64,000 nt of DNA from Phenylobacterium sp. J367 (GCF_024699985.1 NZ_JAJONA010000001.1:4098501-4162500); one strand, 5' to 3'; positions 1 to 9,753 are shown, counted from the first letter of the stretch. Notes: a model not told the origin generated them from the sequence alone. Made by a program: numbers and translations.

Positions 1-1026
1 TGGCGATCGAGTAGAACTCGCCGACGCTCTCGTTCCCGCGGAGCACGCACGAGGGGTACTTCCAGGTGACCGAGGAGCCGGTCTCGACCTGGGTCCAGCT
101 GACCTTCGAGCGGTCGCCGCGGCAGTCGGCGCGCTTGGTCACGAAGTTGAAGATGCCGCCCTTCCCGGTCTCGGGGTCGCCCGGGTACCAGTTCTGGACG
201 GTGGAGTATTTGATCTCGGCGTCGTCGAGGGCCACCAGTTCGACCACCGCGGCGTGGAGCTGGTTCTCGTCGCGCTGAGGCGCCCGTGCAGCCCTCCAGG
301 TAGGACACGTAGGCGCCCTTGTCGGCGATGATCAGGGTCCGCTCGAACTGGCCGCTCTCCGCCGCATTGATGCGGAAATAGGTGGAGAGCTCCATCGGGC
401 AGCGGACGCCCGGCGGCACATAGACGAAGCTGCCGTCCGAGAAGACTGCCGAGTTCAGGCAGGCGAAGTAGTTGTCGGAAACCGGCACCACCGTGCCCAG
501 GTACTGGCGCACCAGGTCGCCGTGGTCGCGGATCGCCTCGCTCATCGAGCAGAAGATCACGCCGGCCTCGGCCAGCTCCTTCTTGAAGGTGGTGACCACG
601 CTGACGCTGTCGAAGACCGCGTCGACGGCGTACTTCGGCGCGCCCTGGACGCCGGCCAGCACCTCCTGCTCGCGGAGCGGGATGCCGAGCTTCTTGTAGG
701 TCTCCAGCAGCTCGGGATCGACCTCGTCGAGGCTCTTGGGCCCCTCCTTCGTCTTCGGCGCGGCGTAGTAGTAGCTGTCCTGGTAGTCGATGCGCGGGAA
801 GCTCACCTTGGCCCAGGTCGGCTCCTCCAGCGCCAGCCAGCGCTCGAAGGCTTCCAGGGCGCCAGGCCAGCATCCACTCCGGCTCGTCCTTCTTGGCCGA
901 GATGAAGCGCACGATGTCGGCGGAGAGGCCCTTGGGCGCGTATTCCTGCTCGATGTCCGTGACGAAGCCGTGCTTGTACTTCTCCAGGCTCTGGACGTGT
1001 TCGACGGTCTGTTTGACGGCGGCCAT
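1..1026 (-). CDS. sufB: Fe-S cluster assembly scaffold protein SufB, 3' end outside window, two frameshifts
   Basis: SufB is the scaffold subunit of the SufBC2D complex, which builds Fe-S clusters in the cytoplasm from sulfur delivered by a cysteine desulfurase. The start is the ATG at 1026, which overlaps the stop of the upstream desulfurase gene by one base (TAATG). The N-terminus MAAVKQTVEHVQSLEKYKHG and, after re-framing, segments such as SFVYVPPGVRCPMELSTYFR and WTQVETGSSVTWKYPSCVLR are typical SufB. The frame breaks twice by one extra base in G/C runs, near 856-858 and 282-285; both repaired frames continue SufB homology, so I take them as sequence errors. The gene runs off the left edge. 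It is third in the iscR-desulfurase-sufB operon. Confidence 0.93.
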
Positions 1027-2174
1027 TACGCAACTCCTGCGGCGGCGGGCGCACGGCGCGCCGCATGCCGCGAATGGGCTTCGGACCAGGCCTCGAAGAA
1101 CCTGTTCCAGTCGGCCTCGGATGTATTCCAGCCCCCGCTGACGCGGAGGGCGCACGATGCGAGCTCGCCCTGCCCCATGGCGGAGAGGACGTGGCTCGCC
1201 TTGACCTTGCCCGAGGAGCAGGCCGATCCGGCGCTGACCATGACCCCGGCGAGGTCCAGCGCCATGACCTGCAGCTCGGACGCATAGCCGGGCGTGGCGA
1301 AGCAGAGCGTCTGCGGCAGGCGCTCGGCGCCCTCGCCCATGATCACGCAGCCCTGCGCCTTCAGCTTCGCGGCGACCGCGTCGCGCCAGGCGGCCTGGGG
1401 CGCCAGTTCGCGGGTGTTGGCGAGCTTCGCCGCCGCGCCGAAGCCAGCGATGCCGGGGACGTTTTCGGTGCCGGCCCGGCGGCCGCGCTCCTGGCCGCCG
1501 CCGTGCAGGCGGCGCGAGAGGGTGGCGCGCGGCCCGAAGGTCAGCGCGCCGGCGCCCTGCGGGCCGCCGATCTTGTGGGCCGAGACGGTCAGGGTGTCGA
1601 CGCCGATGCCGCGGCTGTCGATGACCATCTTGCCGGCCGCCTGGATGGCGTCGACGTGCAGCCAGCCGTCGGCGGCGCGGACGATCTCGGACGCGGCCTT
1701 CACCGGCTGGATCACGCCGGTCTCGTTGTTGGCCAGCATCAGGGCGACGAACGGCTTGCCGTCCGCGGCGTCCCAGCGGAACAGGCGCTCGGCCAGCCAG
1801 CCGAGGTCGGCGACGCCGTCGGAGGTCACCGGCAGCACCTCGACCGCGGCGCCGGACGCCTTTGCGGCCTCCAGGACGCTGTCGTGTTCGATGGCGCTGA
1901 CGATCAGGCGCCGCGCGCCGACCGCCACGGCGCTCTCGACGGCGAGCGCATTGGCCTCGGTGCCGCCGGAGGTGAACACCACCGTCTGCGGCGGGGCGGC
2001 GATCAGGTCGGCCACCGCGGCGCGGGCGTTTTCCACCGTCGCGCGGGCGGCGCGGCCCACGGCATGGACGGAGCTCGGATTGCCGCCGGCCTCGAGCGCG
2101 CGCGCGATCGCAGCGGCCGCCTCGGGGCGGACCGGCACGGTGGCGTTGCAGTCGAGGTAGACGGCGCGGGTCAT
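1026..2174 (-). CDS. Cysteine desulfurase (NifS/IscS-like, class V aminotransferase fold)
   Basis: PLP-dependent enzyme that takes sulfur from L-cysteine, giving alanine and a persulfide for Fe-S assembly. The 382-residue product shows the N-terminal YLDCNATVPV motif, the TSGGTEANALA cofactor loop, the PLP lysine in SAHKIGGPQGAG, and the catalytic cysteine in SAGSACSSGKVKASHVL. The short Cys loop resembles the NifS/IscS group rather than SufS. The start is the ATG at 2174, overlapping the iscR stop by four bases (ATGA), and its own stop overlaps the sufB start. Translational coupling and shared control by IscR are therefore likely. The frame is intact. Confidence 0.93.
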   Translation of the reverse strand: MTRAVYLDCNATVPVRPEAAAAIARALEAGGNPSSVHAVGRAARATVENARAAVADLIAAPPQTVVFTSGGTEANALAVESAVAVGARRLIVSAIEHDSVLEAAKASGAAVEVLPVTSDGVADLGWLAERLFRWDAADGKPFVALMLANNETGVIQPVKAASEIVRAADGWLHVDAIQAAGKMVIDSRGIGVDTLTVSAHKIGGPQGAGALTFGPRATLSRRLHGGGQERGRRAGTENVPGIAGFGAAAKLANTRELAPQAAWRDAVAAKLKAQGCVIMGEGAERLPQTLCFATPGYASELQVMALDLAGVMVSAGSACSSGKVKASHVLSAMGQGELASCALRVSGGWNTSEADWNRFFEAWSEAHSRHAARRAPAAAGVA

Positions 2175-2605
2175 GCGGCTTGCTTGCGGTCCCCGAGGCG
2201 GCCGCCGACGACGTCGGCGAGGCTGACGGAGGCGAGATAGGTCTCGATCTGCTGGCCGAGGTCTTCCCAGAGGTCGTGGGTCAGGCAGCGCTCGCCCTTC
2301 AGCATGCAGCCCTTGGATTCGGCGCAGCGGGTGGCGCGCAGCGGCTCGTCCACCGCGTGGACGATCTCGGCGATGGTGGTCTCGTCGGCGGTGCGGGCCA
2401 GACGGTAGCCGCCGCCGGGACCCCGGGCGCTCTTCACCAGACCCTTGCGGCGGAGCCGGGCGAACAGCTGCTCCAGGTAGGAGAGCGAGATCTCCTGGCG
2501 GGCGGCGATGTCGGCGAGCGCCACGGCGCGCTCGGCGTCGGTCTGGCGTCGCGCAAGGTCCGCCATCGCCATCACGGCGTAGCGGCCTTTGGTGGAGAGA
2601 CGCAT
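2171..2605 (-). CDS. iscR: Rrf2-family Fe-S-sensing regulator IscR
   Basis: Transcription factor of 144 residues that senses Fe-S status and controls the Suf/Isc genes. The N-terminus MRLSTKGRYAVMAMADLA and the winged helix with GLVKSARGPGGGYRLAR are typical of Rrf2. Three cysteines spaced C-x5-C-x6-C and followed by LTH (CAESKGC, MLKGERCLTH) are the [2Fe-2S] ligands known from IscR, so this is IscR rather than a cluster-free Rrf2 protein. It is the first gene of the minus-strand Fe-S operon and lies divergent from the hydrolase at 2764. Autoregulation is expected from the family; I could not define an IscR site with confidence in 2606-2763. Confidence 0.93.
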   Translation of the reverse strand: MRLSTKGRYAVMAMADLARRQTDAERAVALADIAARQEISLSYLEQLFARLRRKGLVKSARGPGGGYRLARTADETTIAEIVHAVDEPLRATRCAESKGCMLKGERCLTHDLWEDLGQQIETYLASVSLADVVGGRLGDRKQAA

Positions 2606-2763
2606 GGCGTTGACCCAATGCAGTTTTCGCGCGCATCCCGGCTCGCCTGTGCTACAAGCCGCCGCCTTGCGCGCGGGCCTTCAGCCCAGTCCGGCCAGGA
2701 TGGGCTGGACTTAGGAAGACCCAGCGCAGCAGTCAAGTATTCTGGGCTTGGAAGAGGAATTCT

Positions 2764-3414
2764 ATGCCAGAGGTGGTTCTGACCGGTGCGGCCGGGCGGA
2801 TCGAAGGCCGTTACACGCAGGGCAAGAGCGAGACCGCGCCGGTCGCCCTCATCCTGCACCCGCATCCCAAAGCGGGCGGCCAGATGAACAATCCGGTGAC
2901 CGTTCAGCTCTTCCACCTGTTCATGAAGCGCGGCTTCTCGGTGCTGCGGTTCAACTTCCGCGGCGTGGGCCGCTCGCAGGGCGAGTTCGACTCAGGAATC
3001 GGCGAGCTGGCCGACGCGGCGACCGCGCTCGACTGGCTGCAGTCGACCAATCCGGCCGCCTCCCAGTGCTGGGTCGCCGGCTACTCCTTCGGCGCCTGGG
3101 TGGGCATGCAGCTCCTGATGCGCCGTCCGGAGACCGACGGCTTCATCTCGGTGTCGCCGCCGACCAACGCCTACGACTTCAGCTTCCTGGCCCCCTGCCC
3201 GGCCTCGGGCCTGATCCTGCATGGCGGCAACGACACCGTGGTGCCGCCGGTCGAGGTGGAGCGCGTGGTCTCGAAGCTGCGGACCCAGAAGGGGATCGTC
3301 ATCGACTACGACGTGGTCGAGGGCGCGAGCCACTTCTGGATGGAGAACCTGCCGGACGTTGAGCGTCGGGTCGGCGACTACCTCGACAAGCGCCTGGCGG
3401 CCGAACCGGCCTGA
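2764..3414 (+). CDS. Alpha/beta hydrolase of the small dienelactone-hydrolase-like group
   Basis: A 216-residue cytosolic alpha/beta hydrolase. Visible motifs are the HPHPKAGG oxyanion region, FNFRGVGRSQG, the nucleophile elbow GYSFGAW (Ser), the acid region LHGGNDTVVP and the terminal histidine in EGASHFWM. The start ATG at 2764 has a purine-rich site (GAAGAGGAA) six to ten bases upstream. The substrate cannot be deduced. It is divergent from iscR and is followed after two bases by the NTF2-like gene, so the two are probably co-transcribed. Confidence 0.85.
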   Translation: MPEVVLTGAAGRIEGRYTQGKSETAPVALILHPHPKAGGQMNNPVTVQLFHLFMKRGFSVLRFNFRGVGRSQGEFDSGIGELADAATALDWLQSTNPAASQCWVAGYSFGAWVGMQLLMRRPETDGFISVSPPTNAYDFSFLAPCPASGLILHGGNDTVVPPVEVERVVSKLRTQKGIVIDYDVVEGASHFWMENLPDVERRVGDYLDKRLAAEPA

Positions 3415-3416
3415 CC

Positions 3417-3794
3417 ATGACGGCGCCGGACGACGCGATCCGCGCGCGCCGGCGCCTGACCAACAAGCTGATCGCCGCCCACGAGGCGGCGCGCCTGAAG
3501 CCGTTCTTCGCGGCCGACGCGCGGCTGATCGCCGGCGACGGCGGGCTGATTCTGGGCGCCGACCAGATCATCGAGGCCTTCGCCGGCCAGTTCCGCGATC
3601 CCGACTTCGTCGACTATGTCCGGACGCCGGAGACGGTCGAACTCGACGCCGCGGGCGACCGGGCGGCCGAGACCGGCCGCTGGGTCGCGCACTGGAAGTC
3701 CGGCGAGATGTCGGGCGCCTACATGGCTGCCTGGCGGAAACAGACCGGCCAGTGGGTGATCGAGAGTGAGCTCTTCGTCACGCTCGCCGGCTAG
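3417..3794 (+). CDS. NTF2-like / SnoaL-like (DUF4440-type) protein
   Basis: A 125-residue protein with the layout of a cone-shaped NTF2-like fold: a helical start (RARRRLTNKLIAAHEAARLK), a buried patch around FFAADARLIAG, and strands ending in GAYMAAWRKQTGQWVIESE, the usual tail of DUF4440 proteins. Members are small enzymes or binding proteins, and no catalytic role can be assigned here. The ATG begins two bases after the hydrolase stop, indicating an operon. Its stop codon overlaps the stop of the convergent small gene at 3791. Confidence 0.75.
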   Translation: MTAPDDAIRARRRLTNKLIAAHEAARLKPFFAADARLIAGDGGLILGADQIIEAFAGQFRDPDFVDYVRTPETVELDAAGDRAAETGRWVAHWKSGEMSGAYMAAWRKQTGQWVIESELFVTLAG

Positions 3795-4006
3795 ACGGTC
3801 CGCGCCGCCGCCCGCTCCAGCGCCGCCAAGGTATAGGCCGCGAACGCGGCGCAGCGCTTGGCGCTGCCCTCGTCGGGGGCGAAGCCGCCCGCGTCACGGC
3901 CCGCCGGCGTGGTCAGCCGCCAGAGCCAGGCGTCGCCCCGCTCCAGCACCGCGATCCGGTAGCCGCTGGCGATCCCGTACTGCACTTCGTGCCCGGCCCG
4001 ATCCAT
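3791..4006 (-). CDS. Small hypothetical protein, 71 residues
   Basis: I do not recognise this family. The start ATG at 4006 has a near-perfect Shine-Dalgarno sequence (AAGGAGGACGCGTC before ATG), which is the main reason to accept it. The product begins MDRAGHEVQYGIASGYRIAV, has a Trp-rich strand pair (GDAWLWRLT) and an alanine-rich C-terminal helix (KRCAAFAAYTLAALERAA). It has no signal peptide or membrane segment. It is convergent with the NTF2-like gene, and the two stop codons overlap. Confidence 0.6.
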   Translation of the reverse strand: MDRAGHEVQYGIASGYRIAVLERGDAWLWRLTTPAGRDAGGFAPDEGSAKRCAAFAAYTLAALERAAARTV

Positions 4007-4088
4007 GACGCGTCCTCCTTGGTCTGGAGGCACCCTCGTCCGCGCCGGCGCAGAGGCGATGGCGGAGCCTGAGGAGGTTCCGTGCAGG

Positions 4089-5659
4089 TCAGGCGAGCGG
4101 CAGGGCCATCTCGAAGCGCGCGCCGGTCGGTGATCGCACGAGCTCCAGCCGGGCATGGCTCGCCGCCAGCAACGAGCGGGCGATGGAAAGGCCGAGCCCC
4201 GTCCCGCCCTCGGCCCTGCGGCTCGTGAAGAAGGGCTCGAACAGACGCTCGCGGTCGGCGGCCGGTACGCCCGGGCCATCGTCGGTGACGCTGAGGACCA
4301 GCTCGACGGCGCTCGCCTCCGCGGCGACCCGGGCCGTGGAGGCGCCGGCCTGCCTGGCGTTCTGCAACAGGACGGTGAGGACGGTCTCGATGGTCGCCGC
4401 CGGCACGGCGACCGGCGGGATGGCGTCCAGCCGGTCCACGTCCACCCGGAAGCCCTCCGCCGCCTGGCCATCCGCGGCGCGGCGCACGGCAGGCTCCACC
4501 GAGACCGCGACGCCCGCTTCCGGCGTCGCCATGTCCGCCCGGGCGAGGTCGAGGAGACGGCCGACGAGCTGCGAGAGGCGGTCGGCGTCGGCGGCGATAT
4601 TGCCGAGGAAGCGCTGCCGCTCCTCCGGGCTCATGGTCTCCAGATGGTCCTGCAGCAGCTCCACGGCCCCGCCGATCCCGGCCAGCGGCGTCTTGAACTC
4701 GTGGCTGACGGCGGCGGCGAAGTCGCGAAGATAGCCGCTCCGGCGCTCGATCCGCTCGGCCATGGCCCGGAAGTCCTCGTAGAGCTGGCGGATCTCCACG
4801 GCGGCGGTGGCCGGCGTGGGCGGGATGTCGCCGCCGCCCGCCGCCACGGCCCGCGAGGCGGCGCTGAGCTGTTCGATCGGCCGCGTCACGCCCCGCGACA
4901 CCAGCCCGGCCATCAGCACCAGCAGGCCGAAGATCACCCCGGTGCCCAGCAGGATCTTGCCCCGGTCCTCGTAGAGCCCGCGGAACAGCGCCCGGGGGAA
5001 CGCGAGAGCAGCAGAACGCCCACCACCTCGCCGTTCGCCACGACGGGCCGGGCGTGGTGCAGGCGCAGCGACGAGGCGCGGCTGAGGAACTCGAAGGGCG
5101 AGGTCGCCTGATAGTCGCCGTTCCGGCGAAAGACCGTGCGCGGCTGGCCCGCGAGCGCGTCGCGGACCTCGGGGAGGCTTGAAAGCTCGCGGCCGTAGCC
5201 GCGGCCCCGCACGATGATGCCGCTGCGGTCGAGCAGCAGGACCGAGGCCAGGGTGGTGCGCGTGGTCCGCTCGATCACCGGGTCCATCCGGTACGCGACA
5301 GTGAGCGCGTCCACCTCGGCCTTGCGCCGGGTGACGGCCGGCCGTGGCCGCTCCGGCAGCACGGGCGAGTTGGTCAGGTCGATGGTGGTCCGCTCCGGTA
5401 CGTAGTAGTCGGGCGCCCGGCGGTTGAACGGGCGGCCCTCGCGCGGGACGCCGGGCCACTGGGCCGCCGCCGCCGCCGCCAGGGCGGCGCCCTGCGCCAC
5501 CAGCTCGGCTTCCGTCTGACGGACCAGGGTGTTCTCGTAGACCCGCAGCGAGAGCGCCGCGACGCCGGGCAGCGCCGCCACCGTCAGCAGCACCGCGAAC
5601 AGGATCGCCCGCAGGCGGAGCGGCGGCCAGTGACGGGCGACGAAACCCTTCAGGCTCAC
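4089..5659 (-). CDS. Membrane sensor histidine kinase, one frameshift
   Basis: Two-component sensor of about 523 residues after repair. It has an N-terminal membrane helix (AILFAVLLTVAALPGVAALS), a periplasmic sensor of roughly 180 residues, a second helix (ILLGTGVIFGLLVLMAGLVS), a HAMP segment, the phospho-acceptor H-box AVSHEFKTPLAGI (His near residue 320), an N-box (LLQNARQAGAS) and G boxes (DDGPGVP, GGTGLGLSI). The start is GTG at 5659, overlapping the stop of the response regulator (GTGA). The frame breaks near 4994-4998, where one base is missing in a G/C run. The architecture resembles CreC-type sensors. The signal sensed is unknown. Confidence 0.88.
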
Positions 5660-6369
5660 GCCGCCTGGCCGAGGCAGGCGCCCAGCCGGTAGCCGACGCC
5701 GGCCCGGGTCTCAATCACGTCGTGGCCGCCCAGCGTCGCGAACTTGCCCCGCAGGTTGCGGACATGGCTGTCGATGGTCCGGTCGGTGATCGCGAAGCCC
5801 GGGCCGTGCAGCCGGTCGATGATCGCGTCGCGCGTGAAGACGCGGCTGGGCGCGCCCATCAGGGTCCGCAGGATCGTGAACTCGGTGACGGTCAGCGGCG
5901 CTTCCTCGGCGCCCCAGCGGGCCGTCCAGCTCTCGGGATCGAGGGTCAGGCGGCCGTGGGTCATCAGGCCGGCCGTCTCGACGCGGAGCGCCGGCCCCCT
6001 TGCCCGCCTGAGGATCGCCTGCACCCGGGCCACCACTTCCCGCGGGCTGAACGGCTTCACGACATAGTCGTCGCCGCCGAGCTCGATGCCGAGCACCCGG
6101 TCGATCTCGTCGTCGCGGGAGGACAGGAAGAGGATCGGCAGGTCGCCCTGGGCGCGGATCTTCCGGCAGACGTCGAGGCCGTTGAGCTTCGGCATGTTGA
6201 TGTCGAGCACCACCAGGTCCGGCGGGACCTCGGCGATGGCGCTGAGCGCCGCCTCCCCGTCCTCGGCCTCGCGCGTGGCCAGGCCCGCCTTCTCGAGGGC
6301 GAAGGCGAGGAGCTGGCGGATATGGGGGTCGTCGTCGACGACGAGGACGGTCTGGGACATCACGCTCAT
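5656..6369 (-). CDS. OmpR/PhoB-type response regulator
   Basis: DNA-binding partner of the kinase at 4089-5659. The 237-residue product has a receiver domain with acidic pocket VVDDDPHIRQ, phospho-acceptor Asp in VVLDINMPKLNG, the Ser switch (FLSSRDDE) and Lys in DYVVKPFSPRE. A C-terminal winged helix follows, with LTVTEFTILRTLM and DSHVRNLRGKF. I chose the ATG at 6369 because it overlaps the upstream gene's stop (ATGA), implying coupling; an ATG at 6360 (MSQTVLVV) is possible. The order is membrane protein, regulator, kinase. Confidence 0.9.
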   Translation of the reverse strand: MSVMSQTVLVVDDDPHIRQLLAFALEKAGLATREAEDGEAALSAIAEVPPDLVVLDINMPKLNGLDVCRKIRAQGDLPILFLSSRDDEIDRVLGIELGGDDYVVKPFSPREVVARVQAILRRARGPALRVETAGLMTHGRLTLDPESWTARWGAEEAPLTVTEFTILRTLMGAPSRVFTRDAIIDRLHGPGFAITDRTIDSHVRNLRGKFATLGGHDVIETRAGVGYRLGACLGQAA

Positions 6370-7847
6370 GTTCTCGGTTGCGGGGGCGCCGTCAACGGGG
6401 CCAGGGGCAGCGTCGGGCGGGGTTGCAGGGCCTCGATGCGCGCCAGGCGCCGCGCCCCGCGCCAGGTCCAGGTGCGCCAGTCCTCCTGGCGCCGCAGGAG
6501 GCGGTGGAGCTGATCGGCGTGCAGCCGGTCGACCTCGGTCCGCAGGTCCGCCGGCAATGGGCGGGCCTTGAGTTCGGTCAGCGCGACCAGGGCGGCGTCG
6601 TCCAGGCCGGCGAGGTAGCCCACATCGAGCGGCGCCCCCGGCCCGCCCAGCTCGCGGGCGTGACGGACGTTCCAGTGAGCGGCGACGGCGCTGAGATCGA
6701 CGACGCTGCACGCCCCCAGCACCAGCCCGGCGGCGAGCACGTTGGCGTTGACCAGCCAGCTGGCGCTCTTGCGGGCCAGAAGACGCCAGCAGATCAGCGC
6801 CAGGCCGACGGCGACCAGGCCCATCCAGAGCAGGGCTGCGATCCGGAGCACGGTCAGCGAATAGGCCTCGACGTAGGCGATGGTGCGCAGCGCCGTGGAC
6901 GCCACCAGCAGGAGGTTCTGGGCCACCCAGAGCACCACCAGGCGGCGGACCAGCTTCGATTCCCCGGTCGGCGAGCCCGGCCGGAGGAACACCAGGACGA
7001 AAAGCCCGGCCAGCAGGGCCGTGGCCACCAGCGGATAGGCGCTGCGATGGGCGTACTCGGCGTGGCTCATCCCAGCCGGCAGCGGCGCGCCGCTCCACAG
7101 GAAGGCGAGGTCCAGCCCGTTCTGCAGGGCGAAGACGGCGTTGAAGACCACGAGGGAGAGCGTGATCGACAGCGGCGAGACGCCGGGCAGGTCGAGGTCG
7201 CCCACGGCCTCGGCCAGCGGCCGCGGCTTGCGCAGGAACCGTGGGCGCAGGATTCCCCAGACCGCGAGCGCGACCACGCCCCAGAAGATCACCTGTGGCA
7301 GTTCGATCGCCGGCAGGCGCAGCGAAGGCAGCCAGCGCTCGATCAGCGGATTGGCCGAGGCGAAGAGCGCCAGGAACGCGAGGCCGCCGACGACGGGCAG
7401 CACCACCACCCCGACCGCCGACCGGAACCGTGGCCCACGGGCCTGAATCTTGGGATCGGCGAGCCGGCGGACGTCCAGCAGCGGCCCCGCGAGGCCCGCA
7501 AATCCCTGGAAAAGCAGCCGCTGGGTCCAGCGCCAGGCGTCCTCGCCGCGGCCGGCCCGCGGCGAGAGCGCCGCGACGCCCAGCACCAGGCCAAACATCA
7601 GCCAGCCGATCAGCGTCGGCCGCTCGAGCTGAAGCGCGGCCAGCAGGACCGCGAGGCCGAGGGCGGCCTGACCGATGCGGTTCCGCAGCACGGCCGGCGT
7701 CGCCACCGCCAGCGCCGCGCACCAGGCCAGCGCGAAGACGCCGAGGGGGAGTCCGACATGCCCGGCGTCGAACAACGGGTCGGCGAGCGCCACCAGGCCT
7801 GCGGCCAGGACGACCTTGATCCAGAAGCTCGGACTGCGGACGGACAT
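6366..7847 (-). CDS. DUF4173/DUF4153-type polytopic membrane protein
   Basis: A 493-residue integral membrane protein with about ten to twelve hydrophobic segments, for example VVLAAGLVALADPLF, VVLPVVGGLAFLALFASANPL and VIFWGVVALAVWGILRP. The repeated layout and the soluble, arginine-rich C-terminus match DUF4173 proteins of unknown function. The start ATG at 7847 follows a GGGAG site. It heads the operon with the two-component system, so it may be the sensed process or a partner of the kinase (inference from position only). Confidence 0.75.
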   Translation of the reverse strand: MSVRSPSFWIKVVLAAGLVALADPLFDAGHVGLPLGVFALAWCAALAVATPAVLRNRIGQAALGLAVLLAALQLERPTLIGWLMFGLVLGVAALSPRAGRGEDAWRWTQRLLFQGFAGLAGPLLDVRRLADPKIQARGPRFRSAVGVVVLPVVGGLAFLALFASANPLIERWLPSLRLPAIELPQVIFWGVVALAVWGILRPRFLRKPRPLAEAVGDLDLPGVSPLSITLSLVVFNAVFALQNGLDLAFLWSGAPLPAGMSHAEYAHRSAYPLVATALLAGLFVLVFLRPGSPTGESKLVRRLVVLWVAQNLLLVASTALRTIAYVEAYSLTVLRIAALLWMGLVAVGLALICWRLLARKSASWLVNANVLAAGLVLGACSVVDLSAVAAHWNVRHARELGGPGAPLDVGYLAGLDDAALVALTELKARPLPADLRTEVDRLHADQLHRLLRRQEDWRTWTWRGARRLARIEALQPRPTLPLAPLTAPPQPRT

Positions 7848-7954
7848 GGCGGCGCTCCCGGTGGGTACGCCGGAAGGTCTAGGCCGCCGCGGTGGACCTG
7901 CGCCGGATGGCGGGTGCACCGCCCGACCCGCTCATGTGCAGATGTCGTGCAGGC

Positions 7955-8713
7955 TCAGGACTTGCCGATCAGGGCGGCGCGCTCGGCGCTGGTCAGCGCC
8001 CGCCAGCGGCCCTCCGGCAGGTCGCCCAGGTTCAGGGTCCCGATCCGGATGCGGACGAGATCCATGACGTGCATGCCCACCAGCTCGCACATCCGGCGGA
8101 TCTGGCGGTTGCGGCCTTCCTTCAGGATGAAGCGCAATTCCTGGCCGCCCAGATGGGTGACCTTGGCGGGCTTCAGGGCGCGGCCGTCCATCGTCAGGCC
8201 GTGGCAGAGGAGCTTCACCTTCTCGGGCGTGATCTTGCCGGTGACCTTGACCAGATATTCCTTCTCGAGGTCGCTCTCCGGCCCGATGATCGCCTTGGCG
8301 AGCACCCCGTCCTCCGAGAGGATCAGCAGGCCGCGGCTGTCCATGTCGAGGCGGCCGAGCGAGGCGAGCCGCGTGTCGCGGTCGGGGATCGCCGGGCTCT
8401 CGCCCACTAAAGCTTCCTCGGTGAGCAGGCGGACGGCGGGAATCTGCCCCTGCTCCGGCTGGGCCGAGACATAGCCCATGGGCTTGTGCAGGACGACGCT
8501 GAGCGGCCCCGTCCCGCCGGCCGCGTCGGCGAGCGTCAGGGTCTGGCCCGGCAGGATCTTGTGGCCGGCGTCGGTGATGGTCTGGCCGTCGATGGAGACG
8601 CGGCCCTCGGCGATCAGGCCCTCGGCCTCCCGGCGGGAGCACACGCCGCTCTGGCCGAGCCACTTGTTGACCCGCTGCGGCTCCTCGCCGTCGTAGCGCC
8701 CGGTCCAGGCCAT
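7955..8713 (-). CDS. rRNA pseudouridine synthase, RsuA/RluB/E/F family
   Basis: Converts a specific uridine in rRNA to pseudouridine. The 252-residue product has an N-terminal S4 RNA-binding domain (RVNKWLGQSGVCSRREAEGL), then the catalytic domain with HKPMGYVS and the motif containing the catalytic Asp, LGRLDMDSRGLL. It ends with the EGRNRQIRRMCELVGMHV signature. Length and S4 domain favour an RluF/RluB-like enzyme, but the target cannot be decided from sequence. Its start ATG overlaps the stop of the upstream epmB gene by one base (TGATG), linking it to the EF-P modification genes. Confidence 0.88.
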   Translation of the reverse strand: MAWTGRYDGEEPQRVNKWLGQSGVCSRREAEGLIAEGRVSIDGQTITDAGHKILPGQTLTLADAAGGTGPLSVVLHKPMGYVSAQPEQGQIPAVRLLTEEALVGESPAIPDRDTRLASLGRLDMDSRGLLILSEDGVLAKAIIGPESDLEKEYLVKVTGKITPEKVKLLCHGLTMDGRALKPAKVTHLGGQELRFILKEGRNRQIRRMCELVGMHVMDLVRIRIGTLNLGDLPEGRWRALTSAERAALIGKS

Positions 8714-9753
8714 CAGCGGGCCTTCGGCGGATAGGGGTGGCGGCGGCCCTTGAAGTCCTCGACCGCGCCGTCCACGAGGAAGGCCGGGCCCACCGGAGCC
8801 TTGCCGTGGCCGCCGGGGATGTCGAGGACATAGGTCGGCTGGCAGAGGCCCGAGACCGTGCCGCGCATCGCCTTCATCAAGGCCTGGCCGTCCTCGATCG
8901 AGGTCCGCAGGTGGGAGGTGCCGGGCGCGAGGTCGCCGTGGTGGAGGTAGTAGGGCTTGATCCGGGTCTCCACGAAGGCGCGCATCAGGGCCGTCAGGCT
9001 TTCGGGGTCGTCGTTGACGCCCTTCAGGAGGACGGTCTGCCCCAGCATCGGGACGCCGGCGTCGACCAGCTTCGCGCAGGCGACGCGGGCGGCAGGGGTC
9101 AGCTCGCGGGCGTGGTTGGCGTGGAGGGCCACGTAGACGGCCTTGGAGGAACTCTTGAGGGCGGCGACCAGATCGTCGGTGACGGTCTCGGGCTCCACGG
9201 CGGGGACGCGGGTGTGGAACCGGACGACCTTCACATGGTCGATGGCGTCCAGGCGGCGCATCAGGTCGGCGAGGCGCCGGGGCGAGAGGACGAAGGGGTC
9301 GCCGCCGGTGACGATCACCTCCCAGACCTCGGGGTGTTCCGCGATGTAGGCGAAGGCGGCGTCGAGGGCCTCGGGCGTCAGGGGCCGCAGGCCCTCGGGG
9401 CCGACCATCTCGCGGCGGAAGCAGAACCGGCAGTAGACCGCGCAGTTGTGGTTCACCTTCAACAGCAGGCGGTCGGGATAGCGGTGGACGATCCCCTCGA
9501 CCGGGCTGTGCGCGTCGTCGCCGATCGGATCGGCGTCCTCCTCCGGGAGGCAGACGAGTTCGGCCTCGCTCGGCGTGAACTGGCGGGCGATCGGGTCGTC
9601 AGGATCGGCGGCGTCGACGAGGTCGGCCATGGCCGGGGTGATGGCCACGGCATACTGGGCCGCCACGCGCTCGAGGGCGGGCAGGCATGCGGCGTCGACC
9701 AGGCCGGCCTCCACCAGCTCGGGCAGGCGTCGAAGGGTGCGCAGCGCCGTCAT
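8713..9753 (-). CDS. epmB: Lysine 2,3-aminomutase-type radical SAM enzyme, EpmB
   Basis: EpmB isomerises (S)-alpha-lysine to (R)-beta-lysine for attachment to EF-P. The 346-residue product carries the radical SAM cluster motif CAVYCRFC in LKVNHNCAVYCRFCFRREM, then TGGDPFVLSPRRL and the C-terminal CQPTYVLDIPGGHGK typical of lysine aminomutases. The assignment to EpmB rather than a catabolic KamA rests on the neighbours: the ligase epmA directly upstream and efp beyond it. The start is ATG at 9753, with epmA ending at 9773. Confidence 0.9.
   Translation of the reverse strand: MTALRTLRRLPELVEAGLVDAACLPALERVAAQYAVAITPAMADLVDAADPDDPIARQFTPSEAELVCLPEEDADPIGDDAHSPVEGIVHRYPDRLLLKVNHNCAVYCRFCFRREMVGPEGLRPLTPEALDAAFAYIAEHPEVWEVIVTGGDPFVLSPRRLADLMRRLDAIDHVKVVRFHTRVPAVEPETVTDDLVAALKSSSKAVYVALHANHARELTPAARVACAKLVDAGVPMLGQTVLLKGVNDDPESLTALMRAFVETRIKPYYLHHGDLAPGTSHLRTSIEDGQALMKAMRGTVSGLCQPTYVLDIPGGHGKAPVGPAFLVDGAVEDFKGRRHPYPPKAR

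Noticed and set aside
66..278. Small plus-strand frames opposite sufB
   Set aside because: They are complements of conserved SufB codons and carry no independent signal.
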